A stretch of DNA of 25,527 nucleotides from Flavobacteriaceae bacterium (lineage in GTDB: Bacteria; Bacteroidota; Bacteroidia; Flavobacteriales; Flavobacteriaceae). The notes under the pieces are model-generated. The model was not told the DNA's origin and made no database searches. It worked only from the letters and a program-made list of their open reading frames with translations. The stretch spans positions 1 through 25,527 of the forward strand of contig JAMPYA010000010.1 of NCBI GenBank assembly GCA_023700885.1. Direction: 5' to 3'. Both the position numbers and the translations under genes were made by a program. Shown here in pieces: positions 8,615 to 16,118 of this stretch. Position 1 is the stretch's first letter; each line of letters opens with the position of its first letter.

Positions 8615-9049
8615 ATGATACAACGAATTCAATCGCTATATTTATTAGGGGCCTCATTACTTTCAGGAGTATTAGTGCTTTTTACTAGTTTTTGGTTAAA
8701 TAGTGAGGGTAGTTTAATCAATTTTGCAGATTTTTTTGCTTCGAATGACTTTTTACTATTGATTGTTGGAATCTTGTTTTATAGTTCGTCATTTCTATCT
8801 TTTATTTCAATTTTTTTATATCAAAATAGGAAGAAACAGTTATTTTTAGGACGTCTTAATTTAACATTTAATTTGTTAATAATTTTTATTCTTATATACT
8901 ATTTACAAAGTCTACCTGGAGAAATTTCGATTTCTGTGAAAGGTATTGGGTTGTTTATTCCGCTTATTTCTTTTGGATTGATTTTGTTATCCAATAGTGC
9001 CATTAAAAGGGATGAAGCACTTGTAAAATCTGTAGATAGATTAAGGTAA
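8615..9049 (+). CDS. DUF4293-family integral membrane protein
   Basis: Small membrane protein of 144 aa with about four hydrophobic segments: roughly residues 7-27, 43-66, 75-98 and 106-124. It ends with a charged cytoplasmic-looking tail (KRDEALVKSVDRLR). The opening MIQRIQSLYLLGASLLSG is the hallmark N-terminus of the Bacteroidota DUF4293 family, whose function I do not know. The frame is also open from an ATG at 8588, but nine extra codons would break the conserved start and overlap the promoter-like element at 8591-8598. From memory, the family is commonly encoded next to rho in Flavobacteriia, as here (divergent). A perfect 13-bp hairpin follows the gene. Confidence 0.85.
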   Translation: MIQRIQSLYLLGASLLSGVLVLFTSFWLNSEGSLINFADFFASNDFLLLIVGILFYSSSFLSFISIFLYQNRKKQLFLGRLNLTFNLLIIFILIYYLQSLPGEISISVKGIGLFIPLISFGLILLSNSAIKRDEALVKSVDRLR

Positions 9050-9073
9050 AGTTTTATTTTAGTATATTTAGTG

Positions 9074-9103
9074 AAGAAACCCATTCCAAAGAATGGGTTT
9101 CTT
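9074..9103 (+). terminator. Hairpin terminator after the DUF4293 gene
   Basis: Perfect 13-bp inverted repeat (AAGAAACCCATTC and GAATGGGTTTCTT) with a CAAA loop, starting 25 bp after the stop codon. The following T-tract is weak (GTTTATA), so termination may be partial. Confidence 0.75.
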
Positions 9104-9186
9104 GTTTATAACGGTTTTCAGTTAGCTAAAAATATCATATATTTAGTGATTGTAGCAAATAACAATAACCTATAAATTCGTATTGA

Positions 9187-9858
9187 ATGAAATCAAGAAA
9201 AATTTCTGTTCATATTGCAGATGACCATAAGATTATTATTGATGGTATTATGGCGGTTTTAGAAGATGAAGATGATATAAAAGTAATTGGATATTCGTGC
9301 AATGGAAATGAACTCATTAATTGGTTTAAAGAAGGTAATAAATGTGATGTTTTAATATTAGACATCAATATGCCTGAGATTAGTGGCATGGAAGTTCTTA
9401 AATTTTTGGAACAAAAAAATATATTTCAACCTACTGTTGTATTGTCTAGTTATGATGATATTAAGTTGATTAAGGAAGTCATAAAATTAGGCGCAAAAGG
9501 TTTTATTGCTAAAAAATGCGCGGGATTGCATATTTCGAATGCAATTAGAGCGGTGGTTCATGATGATGAATACTTCGGCCCAAGTATACAAGAGTTGATT
9601 GTTAAAAATTTTGCTTCTAAAACAGGAATAAATGGAAAAAATAAAAATCAGGATGGTATTTTAATAAATTCATTAACAGAAAGAGAAGTTCAAGTTTTAA
9701 AGTTAATTGCTCAACAAAATAGCACTAAAGAAATAGCAGAGGTGTTATTTATAAGTTCAAACACAGTTGAAACTCACAGAAAGAATTTAATTAAAAAATT
9801 GAATGTTAAAAATGTTGTAGGTTTAGCTTTATATGCTGCCAAAAACAATTTAGTTTAA
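9187..9858 (+). CDS. NarL/LuxR-family response regulator
   Basis: Two-domain response regulator of 223 aa. The receiver domain (about 5-125) has the acidic pair D12-D13 (HIADDHK), the phospho-acceptor D59 in DVLILDINMPEISG, the switch Ser in VVLSSYD and the conserved Lys in GFIAKK. A short linker leads to a LuxR-type helix-turn-helix (about 162-223): LTEREVQVLKLIAQQNSTKEIA, then SSNTVETHRKNLIKKLNV. The architecture predicts phosphorylation-dependent transcription control. No histidine kinase is encoded beside it, so its partner is elsewhere. A seven-of-eight -7 match (TAAATTCG, 9173-9180) lies just before the ATG. It is a monocistronic unit bounded by hairpins on both sides. Target genes are unknown. 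Confidence 0.95.
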   Translation: MKSRKISVHIADDHKIIIDGIMAVLEDEDDIKVIGYSCNGNELINWFKEGNKCDVLILDINMPEISGMEVLKFLEQKNIFQPTVVLSSYDDIKLIKEVIKLGAKGFIAKKCAGLHISNAIRAVVHDDEYFGPSIQELIVKNFASKTGINGKNKNQDGILINSLTEREVQVLKLIAQQNSTKEIAEVLFISSNTVETHRKNLIKKLNVKNVVGLALYAAKNNLV

Positions 9859-9871
9859 AATATTAGGGGGG

Positions 9872-9925
9872 AAAGGAGAGAACAATTTAGGCAATGTTTT
9901 ACAGAATCTAAACTCTCCTTTTTTT
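9872..9925. terminator. Terminator between the response regulator and yfcE-like genes
   Basis: AAAGGAGAG (9872-9880) pairs with CTCTCCTTT (9913-9921), and an inner TTTAG/CTAAA pair (9886-9890 with 9908-9912) extends the stem past a 5-nt bulge. A run of seven T's (9919-9925) follows for the plus-strand gene. The structure sits between convergent genes; on the minus strand the trailing T content is weaker. Confidence 0.75.
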
Positions 9926-10421
9926 ATTTTCTAGTTTCCAACTCTATTATTTCTAAGTCCTTAATTTCTTTTCCAGATACTGAAAACCTTAACATGGTTC
10001 TAACAGAATGGAATCCACTTTTTCCTGCAGCCCCCGGATTCATATGCAAAAGATTTAGTTTTTTATCAAACATTACTTTTAAAATATGTGAGTGACCACT
10101 AATAAATAACATGGGTGACTTTTCTTTAATATCTTGTCTAATTCTGGCATCATAATTATTTGGATAACCTCCAATATGAGTAATCCACACCTCTAAATCC
10201 TCACAAATAAAACGATTGTCTAACGGAAATTCTGACCTTATAACTGAATTGTCAATATTGCCATAAACAGCTCTTAACGGCTTATATTTGCGGATTTCAT
10301 CGGCAACAGCAATAGCTCCAAAATCACCGGCATGCCAAACTTCATCAGCCATTTTAACATATTTTAAAATTTGTTCATCAATAAATCCGTGGGTATCTGA
10401 TAATAATAAGATTTTTTTCAT
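9924..10421 (-). CDS. YfcE/MJ0936-type metallophosphoesterase
   Basis: Small calcineurin-like phosphodiesterase of 165 aa. The metal-binding motifs appear in order: LLSDTHG (D and H), WHAGDFGA (GD), VYGNIDN (GN), a His in WITHIGG, and FISGHSH (GHxH). This set is characteristic of the YfcE branch, which hydrolyses phosphodiesters or phosphomonoesters in vitro; the biological substrate is generally unknown. The ATG at 10421 is preferred because MKKILLLSDTHG is the canonical family start. The frame is open to 10517, but those 32 extra codons would overlap the divergent truA gene. Only 67 bp separate it from truA. A seven-of-eight -7 match (AATATTTG, minus strand, 10437-10430) lies just upstream. 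Confidence 0.92.
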   Translation of the reverse strand: MKKILLLSDTHGFIDEQILKYVKMADEVWHAGDFGAIAVADEIRKYKPLRAVYGNIDNSVIRSEFPLDNRFICEDLEVWITHIGGYPNNYDARIRQDIKEKSPMLFISGHSHILKVMFDKKLNLLHMNPGAAGKSGFHSVRTMLRFSVSGKEIKDLEIIELETRK

Positions 10422-10454
10422 TTTTAAATCAAATATTGAAGTGCCTTTTATTGC

Positions 10455-10462
10455 TATCTTTG
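10455..10462 (+). promoter_or_regulatory. Putative -7 promoter element for truA
   Basis: TATCTTTG matches TAnnTTTG exactly, 27 bp before the proposed TTG start at 10489. It lies downstream of the in-frame GTG at 10441, arguing against that start. A TTG at 10436-10438 is a possible but closely spaced -33. Confidence 0.5.
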
Positions 10463-10488
10463 TAACTAAACAAAAGTACAGAATTCGT

Positions 10489-11232
10489 TTGAGATATTTT
10501 ATTGAACTCCAATACAACGGCGGTAATTATCATGGTTGGCAACAACAATTAAATGCTGTTACTATACAAGAAAAGTTAAATAACAGTTTATCTATTCTTT
10601 TAAAAACAACCATCAATGTTATGGGAGCTGGAAGGACTGATACGGGGGTTCATGCTGAACAACTTTTTGCTCACTTTGATGTTGAAAATGAATTTGATGA
10701 AAAACTATTAATTTACAAACTCAATTCCATTTTACCATTTGATATTGTTATAATCAATATTTTTAAGGTTAAAAATGAAGCACATGCTAGATTTGATGCT
10801 GTAAGCAGAAGTTATGAATATAGAATTTGGTTGGGTAAAAACCCCTTTTTAAGAGAGGTAACTTGGCAACAAAATTTTGCTCCATCAGTTGCTAAAATGA
10901 ATGAAGCAGCAAGTTTACTATTGAACTATAAAGATTTTAAATGCTTTTCTAAATCAAAAACCGATGTTAATAATTATAATTGTTCTATAACTGAAGCTGT
11001 ATGGAAACAAGAAGGAAAATTGTTGACTTTTCATATTTCGGCAGATCGTTTTTTAAGAAATATGGTTAGAGCAATTGTAGGAACATTATTAGAAATTGGT
11101 TTGGAAAAAATATCAATAGAAGATTTTAAAAAAATAATAGAAAGTAGAAATCGTTCAGAAGCAGGAGTTTCTGTGCCTGCACAAGGGTTGTTTTTAACAA
11201 AAATTGTTTATCCAACAAAAATAATTGAATAA
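10489..11232 (+). CDS. truA: tRNA pseudouridine(38-40) synthase TruA
   Basis: Isomerises uridines 38-40 in the anticodon stem-loop of many tRNAs; 247 aa from the proposed start, the usual length for TruA. The catalytic Asp is in GAGRTDTGVHA; other family blocks are RYFIELQYNGGNYHGWQ at the N-terminus, ARFDAVSRSYEYRIW, and FLRNMVRAIVGTLLEIG near the C-terminus. The frame is open far upstream (to 10288), but that part overlaps the divergent phosphoesterase gene and does not resemble TruA. There is no ATG near the conserved start; TTG at 10489 gives MRYFIELQYNG, and GTG at 10441 is the alternative (16 more residues). The promoter-like element at 10455-10462 favours TTG. The ABC exporter starts one base after the stop. 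Confidence 0.93.
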   Translation: MRYFIELQYNGGNYHGWQQQLNAVTIQEKLNNSLSILLKTTINVMGAGRTDTGVHAEQLFAHFDVENEFDEKLLIYKLNSILPFDIVIINIFKVKNEAHARFDAVSRSYEYRIWLGKNPFLREVTWQQNFAPSVAKMNEAASLLLNYKDFKCFSKSKTDVNNYNCSITEAVWKQEGKLLTFHISADRFLRNMVRAIVGTLLEIGLEKISIEDFKKIIESRNRSEAGVSVPAQGLFLTKIVYPTKIIE

Positions 11233-11233
11233 A

Positions 11234-12991
11234 ATGGAGGTAAGCGGAAAAACCTTTGATGCTAAAATTTTTTCAAGGTTGATGAAATTCGCAAGAGTTT
11301 ATCGATTGCATTTTTATTTTGCGTCGATTGCTGCAATTTTACTTTCTTTAGTTTCGGCATTACGTCCGTGGTTACTACAACAAACAATTGATAAATACAT
11401 TTCTACAAAAGATAGTGAAGGATTATTAATCTTTATTATTCTAATGTTAATTGCATTAATCGTTGAGGTTTTATTACAACTCTTATTTATTTATATATCG
11501 AATTGGTTAGGTCAACACATCATTAGAGATATTAGAGAGCAATTATTTAAACACATGATGCATTTCAAAATGGAATATTTTGATAAATCATCAGTTGGCA
11601 GATTAGTGACCAGAGTTGTTTCAGATTCAGAAACGATTGCTAGTTTTTTTGGTCAGGGACTCTTTATGATTGTAAGTGATTTGCTTAAAATGATTGTTGT
11701 TGCAATTGTTATGTTATGGATGAATTGGAAACTTTCATTAATAACTTTTGCTGTATTACCACTTTTAGTTTATGCAACAAAAATATTTCAAATTGCCATA
11801 AAATCTGCTTATCAAGAAGTTAGAATTCAAGTAGCAAATCTTAACGGATTTGTTCAAGAACGAATCATTGGAATGAATATTGTTCAGCTTTTTGGACGTG
11901 AAGAAGCCGAATATCAAAAATTTGTCTCTATCAATTCGGCTCATAAAAAAGCACATATTAAAACTGTTTGGTATTATTCTGTTTTCTTTCCAATTGCAGA
12001 GGTTTTATCGTCAGTTGCTATTGGATTACTAGTTTGGTACGGCGGATTAAGAGCGGTTGTAGATAGTTCTATTACCGTTGGTCAAATTATAGGATTTATA
12101 ACCATGGCCGAGATGCTATACAGACCTTTGCGTCAAATTGCTGATAAATTTAATACACTGCAAATGGGTTTGGTTGCTGCAACTAGAGTATTCGAAGTTT
12201 TAGACACCGAAAGTAAATTAAGAAAAATAGGAACAATAAAAGCATCCAATTTAAAAGGGAATATATCTTTTAAAAATGTTCATTTCAGTTATGTAAAAGG
12301 TGAGGAAGTGTTAAAAGGTCTTTCATTTGATGTAAAGCAAGGTGAACGTATCGCAATTGTTGGCGCAACAGGTTCAGGAAAATCTACAATAATTAGTTTA
12401 ATTAATAGATTTTATGAAATTGAAAAAGGAGAAATATGTTTAGACAATCAGAATATTGAAGATTTTACCATAGAATCATTACGCGATGAAATAGCAGTGG
12501 TTTTACAGGATGTGTTTTTGTTTTCTGATGATATTTATAACAATATCACTCTTAAAAATCCAACGATTTCTTTAGAAACCGTAATGGATGCGGCCAAACA
12601 AATTGGTATTCATGATTTTATAATGAGTTTACCGGGTGGATATGGTTATAATGTTAAGGAGCGTGGAGCGATGTTGTCATCTGGACAAAGACAGTTGATT
12701 GCATTTTTAAGAGCTTATGTTAGCAATCCGACAATTTTAATTTTGGATGAAGCAACTTCCTCAATCGATTCACATTCAGAAAAGTTAATTCAGTTTGCTA
12801 CCGATAAAATTACTCAAAACAGAACTTCTATTATTATTGCACACCGATTGGCAACTGTAAAAAAAGTCGATAAAATTATTGTAATGGATAAGGGAGAGAT
12901 TAAAGAAATCGGAAACCATAAAGAATTGCTTAAGATTGAAAATGGTTTCTACAAAAATTTATATCATAAGCAATTTGCAGTATTAGTATAA
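11234..12991 (+). CDS. ABC exporter, MsbA/MdlB-like half-transporter
   Basis: Inner-membrane ABC transporter with fused transmembrane and nucleotide-binding domains, 585 aa; half-transporters of this type work as dimers exporting lipids, drugs or peptides. Six hydrophobic helices span about residues 25-310, with the coupling-helix-type segment MEYFDKSSVGRLVTRVVSDS after helix 2. The ATPase has Walker A VGATGSGKST (about 375-384), Q-loop VVLQDVFLFSDDI, signature LSSGQRQ (about 480), Walker B ILILDEATSSID (about 500) and the H-loop IIIAHRLAT. The ATG at 11234 is one base after the truA stop; a TTG at 11225 would add three residues and overlap truA. It is probably transcribed with truA. The substrate is unknown. 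It is convergent with the UmuD-like gene. Confidence 0.94.
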   Translation: MEVSGKTFDAKIFSRLMKFARVYRLHFYFASIAAILLSLVSALRPWLLQQTIDKYISTKDSEGLLIFIILMLIALIVEVLLQLLFIYISNWLGQHIIRDIREQLFKHMMHFKMEYFDKSSVGRLVTRVVSDSETIASFFGQGLFMIVSDLLKMIVVAIVMLWMNWKLSLITFAVLPLLVYATKIFQIAIKSAYQEVRIQVANLNGFVQERIIGMNIVQLFGREEAEYQKFVSINSAHKKAHIKTVWYYSVFFPIAEVLSSVAIGLLVWYGGLRAVVDSSITVGQIIGFITMAEMLYRPLRQIADKFNTLQMGLVAATRVFEVLDTESKLRKIGTIKASNLKGNISFKNVHFSYVKGEEVLKGLSFDVKQGERIAIVGATGSGKSTIISLINRFYEIEKGEICLDNQNIEDFTIESLRDEIAVVLQDVFLFSDDIYNNITLKNPTISLETVMDAAKQIGIHDFIMSLPGGYGYNVKERGAMLSSGQRQLIAFLRAYVSNPTILILDEATSSIDSHSEKLIQFATDKITQNRTSIIIAHRLATVKKVDKIIVMDKGEIKEIGNHKELLKIENGFYKNLYHKQFAVLV

Positions 12992-13065
12992 TTTATCCTC
13001 CTGTTTTCAGCGTTGCAACACCCTAGAAATATTTCTCTATTATTTGATATAATTCCGCCTGTTCA

Positions 13066-13401
13066 TCATTCATTTTCAAGTTTTACCGTAAACTCTCCAT
13101 CAATAAAACAAACAGCAATTTTACCATTTACAGCTTCTAAACTTTTATCGATAATAAGTAAATCTCCATCAGACAAGCCTGCATTTTTCATTGAATCTCC
13201 TTTAACACGTCCGTAAAAAGTAGCCTCTTTATTTTTGATAAATTCTTTATTTAAATCGATAGAAAGATCTAAAAAATCATCTGCCGGACTTGGAAAACCT
13301 GCGCTGATTCCGCCCTCAATTAAAGGCAAATCAATACTCGTTAGTGTTTCGGCAGTGTATATTTCAATAGTCTTAGTCTGATAAAGATGTTTTAAACTCA
13401 T
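13066..13401 (-). CDS. UmuD-like S24 peptidase, C-terminally truncated
   Basis: UmuD-type self-cleaving S24 peptidase-fold protein of 111 aa; intact UmuD is about 140 aa and partners UmuC in error-prone repair. Visible: the self-cleavage site region GGISAGFPSPADDFLD (A34-G35), the nucleophile Ser in VKGDSMKNAG (S70), SDGDLLIIDK, and the general-base Lys in DGEFTVK (K107). The protein stops four residues later (LENE), so the last roughly 30-40 residues forming the C-terminal beta-strands are absent. The ATG overlaps the formate dehydrogenase alpha stop (ATGA), indicating translational coupling. No umuC follows: only 74 bp separate its stop from the convergent ABC gene. It is probably a remnant or domesticated fragment; the UmuD relationship is firm, activity is doubtful. 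Confidence 0.85.
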   Translation of the reverse strand: MSLKHLYQTKTIEIYTAETLTSIDLPLIEGGISAGFPSPADDFLDLSIDLNKEFIKNKEATFYGRVKGDSMKNAGLSDGDLLIIDKSLEAVNGKIAVCFIDGEFTVKLENE

Positions 13402-16112
13402 ACTTCTATTTTTTCAAAATCTACCGCAACAACCTTATATTCAGGAGTTAATGTATATTCATCACCTACATTTCCTGTAATTACATTGATAAAAACTTCT
13501 GGTTGGTGAAAAGTGGTTCTTACTACACCTTTTTTAACCAAATACGTTAATTTAACCGGAATATTTACTTCTCCTCTATCGGAAAAAATACGAACCATAT
13601 CGCCTTCATTGATACCTTTAAAACCGGCATCTAACGGATTTATTTCCAAATAATCCATCGGAGAAATAGTTTGATTATCAGTTCTACGGGTCATCGTTCC
13701 AGAATTATAGTGCTCTAACTGACGCGCCGTTGTTAAAATAAATGGATATTTTTCACGATGTTCTACTAACTCCGGAGTTTCTTCAAAATCAAAATAGTGA
13801 AACTTTCCTTTTCCTATCTTAAATTCTTGCTTATGTAAAATCTTAGTATCTACTCCATTTTCTTTTACAGGCCATTGTAAACCATTGGTTCCTAAACGAT
13901 CCCAAGTTATTCCTTTAAAAAACGGAATTACATCTGAAATCTCTGTTAACAATTCGGCTCCATCATAAATTAATCCGGTAGGTTGAGTGTAACCCAAACG
14001 ATGCATCATATCTACCATCATTTGACCATCTGATTTGGTATTTCCAATAGATTCAATCACTTTATTGACTCTTTGAACTCTACGCTCTCCATTAGTAAAC
14101 GTCCCGTTTTTCTCAAAATAAGAAGCTGCAGGTAAGACAACATCAGCCATTTCAGCAGTGGCCGACATAAATAATTCTTGCACTACCAACAAATCAAGTT
14201 GTTCCATTGCTTTTCTGATATGATGGGTATTTGGGTCGGTCATTAAGGTATCCTCTCCCATAATCCACAAGGCTTTAAATTTTCCTGCGATGGCAGCTTC
14301 TAACATTTCAGGAATTTTTAACCCTTCTGTTGTAGGCATTTTTTCTACACCGTATTTATCAGCAAAATATTGCTGAATTTCAGGATCATTAATATCTAAA
14401 TATCCGGCACCTTGATGTGGCTGTACTCCCATATCGGCAGCGCCTTGTACATTATTTTGACCTCGTAGCGGATTTAATCCCACCCCTAATCTTCCAATAT
14501 TTCCTGTCATCATCGCTAAATTGGCTAACAACATTACGGTTTTACTTCCTTGATAATGCTCTGTAACTCCCAATCCGTGAAACTCCATGGCATTTTTAGC
14601 AGATGCGTAAGCTATAGCCGCTTTGCGAACTAATTCTTTAGAAACTCCGGTAAGTTCTTCCAAAGCATCCATATCTAAGCCAATAATATGGTTTTTAAAT
14701 TGTTCATAATCTACGGTTCTATTTTCAATAAATGAAGTTGAAACAAGATTTTCATTAACAATATAATGTGCCATCATATTAAGCAAGGCAACATTTGTAC
14801 CAGGTCGCAATTGTAGGTGATAAGTGGCTAATTTTGCTAAGGTCGTTTTAACCGGATCAACTACAATAGAAACGATTCCCTTCATAAACAACTGCTTAAT
14901 TTTAGCGCCCGTTACCGGATGTGCTTCAGTCGGATTGGCTCCAACCATCAAAATTGCATCTGTAAAATCTAATTCATTAATAGAGTTGGTTGCCGCTCCT
15001 GTTCCAAAAGCTTTTTGCATTCCATAAGCAGTTGGAGCGTGACAAACACGCGCACAACCATCAATATTATTAGTTCCAATAACGGCACGCATCATCTTTT
15101 GCATCAAATAATTCTCTTCATTGGTAGCTCTTGAAGAAGATATTCCACCAATAGCATCGGGTCCATATTGATTTTTTACTTCCGTTAGTTTTTCTGCTAT
15201 AAATTGATACGCTTCCTCCCAAGAAACCTCCTCAAATTTTCCATTGCGTTTAATTAACGGTTCTTTTAATCGCTCTGGATGATTGTAAAACTGAAAAGCA
15301 AATCTACCTTTAATACAGGTGTGCCCAAGGTTTACTTCGGCCGTTTCGGGAGCCTGAATTCCTTTAATTTCGCCATCAATAACATTAATTTCTAACTGAC
15401 ATCCAACGCCACAATACGTACAGGTGGTTCTTACCACTTCTTGAGGTTGCAATGTTTTAGTTTCATATTTATCGGTTAAAGCTTCTGTTGGACAAGTTTG
15501 AACGCATGCACCACAGGAAACACACTTAGATAAATCAAATGAAGTATTAAAACCTTTGATAATTTGAGATGCAAATCCGCGACCAGACATCCCCAAAACC
15601 ATTTCTCCCTGTATTTCTTCACATGCTCTAACACAACGATAACAATTAATACACTGTGATAAATCAGATTTGATATACGGATGTGATGTATCTTTTGAGG
15701 TATCAAAATAATTTTTTCCTTTTGGATATCTTACCTCCGGAATTCCAATTTCTGCAATGGTTTTTTGAAAAGGTGTCGGCTTTTTATAGGCCGGCGGATA
15801 GATTTTATCTTCAGGATAATTAGTGAGCACCAACTCTACTATATTTTGACGAAGTCGCTGAATTTTTTCCGTTTGATGATATACATACATGCCGTCAAAA
15901 GCAGGAGTATGACAAGAGGCTACCACTCGAGTTGACCCATCTTGTTCACGAGCAACCTCTACAGAACAAACCCTACACGAACCAAAATTTTCTAAACGTT
16001 CATCCTGACACATCGTGGGAATTGCTTCATATTTTTGAACTCTACGGGTAAATTCTAAGATCGTTTCACCCTGTTTTAGTTCATAGGCTATATTATTGAT
16101 AAATGCTTTCAT
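13398..16112 (-). CDS. Formate dehydrogenase alpha subunit (molybdopterin, NAD-linked type)
   Basis: Catalytic subunit of a cytoplasmic formate dehydrogenase, 904 aa, oxidising formate to CO2 and passing electrons through Fe-S clusters to the flavin subunit. In order: a [2Fe-2S] domain (C35, C46, C49, C67); two ferredoxin-type [4Fe-4S] motifs (C154/157/160/164 and C197/200/203/207); the molybdopterin [4Fe-4S] motif (C231, C234, C238, C266); then the Mo-bisMGD core with RVCHAPT (C357, Cys in the position of selenocysteine in E. coli FdhF) and a C-terminal molydopterin-binding domain (MTRRTDNQTISPMDYLEINP). There is no Tat signal, so it is cytoplasmic. It lies 6 bp after the beta subunit gene. 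No fdhD or Mo-cofactor genes lie in the window. NAD-linked function rests on the NuoF-like partner. Confidence 0.93.
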   Translation of the reverse strand: MKAFINNIAYELKQGETILEFTRRVQKYEAIPTMCQDERLENFGSCRVCSVEVAREQDGSTRVVASCHTPAFDGMYVYHQTEKIQRLRQNIVELVLTNYPEDKIYPPAYKKPTPFQKTIAEIGIPEVRYPKGKNYFDTSKDTSHPYIKSDLSQCINCYRCVRACEEIQGEMVLGMSGRGFASQIIKGFNTSFDLSKCVSCGACVQTCPTEALTDKYETKTLQPQEVVRTTCTYCGVGCQLEINVIDGEIKGIQAPETAEVNLGHTCIKGRFAFQFYNHPERLKEPLIKRNGKFEEVSWEEAYQFIAEKLTEVKNQYGPDAIGGISSSRATNEENYLMQKMMRAVIGTNNIDGCARVCHAPTAYGMQKAFGTGAATNSINELDFTDAILMVGANPTEAHPVTGAKIKQLFMKGIVSIVVDPVKTTLAKLATYHLQLRPGTNVALLNMMAHYIVNENLVSTSFIENRTVDYEQFKNHIIGLDMDALEELTGVSKELVRKAAIAYASAKNAMEFHGLGVTEHYQGSKTVMLLANLAMMTGNIGRLGVGLNPLRGQNNVQGAADMGVQPHQGAGYLDINDPEIQQYFADKYGVEKMPTTEGLKIPEMLEAAIAGKFKALWIMGEDTLMTDPNTHHIRKAMEQLDLLVVQELFMSATAEMADVVLPAASYFEKNGTFTNGERRVQRVNKVIESIGNTKSDGQMMVDMMHRLGYTQPTGLIYDGAELLTEISDVIPFFKGITWDRLGTNGLQWPVKENGVDTKILHKQEFKIGKGKFHYFDFEETPELVEHREKYPFILTTARQLEHYNSGTMTRRTDNQTISPMDYLEINPLDAGFKGINEGDMVRIFSDRGEVNIPVKLTYLVKKGVVRTTFHQPEVFINVITGNVGDEYTLTPEYKVVAVDFEKIEV

Positions 16113-16118
16113 ACCGTC

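Noticed and set aside
10288..10488. Upstream 67-codon extension of the truA frame
   Set aside because: It is antisense to the phosphoesterase gene, lacks TruA similarity, and its promoter-like element lies inside it.
13005..13025. GTTGCAAC palindrome in the gap after the ABC exporter as an attachment or regulatory site
   Set aside because: Eight bases of palindrome with no repeat elsewhere, no integrase and no adjacent start codon; consistent with chance.
13013..13216. Plus-strand open frame opposite the UmuD-like gene
   Set aside because: It is the antisense shadow of a well-supported S24 peptidase frame and has no recognisable protein features.
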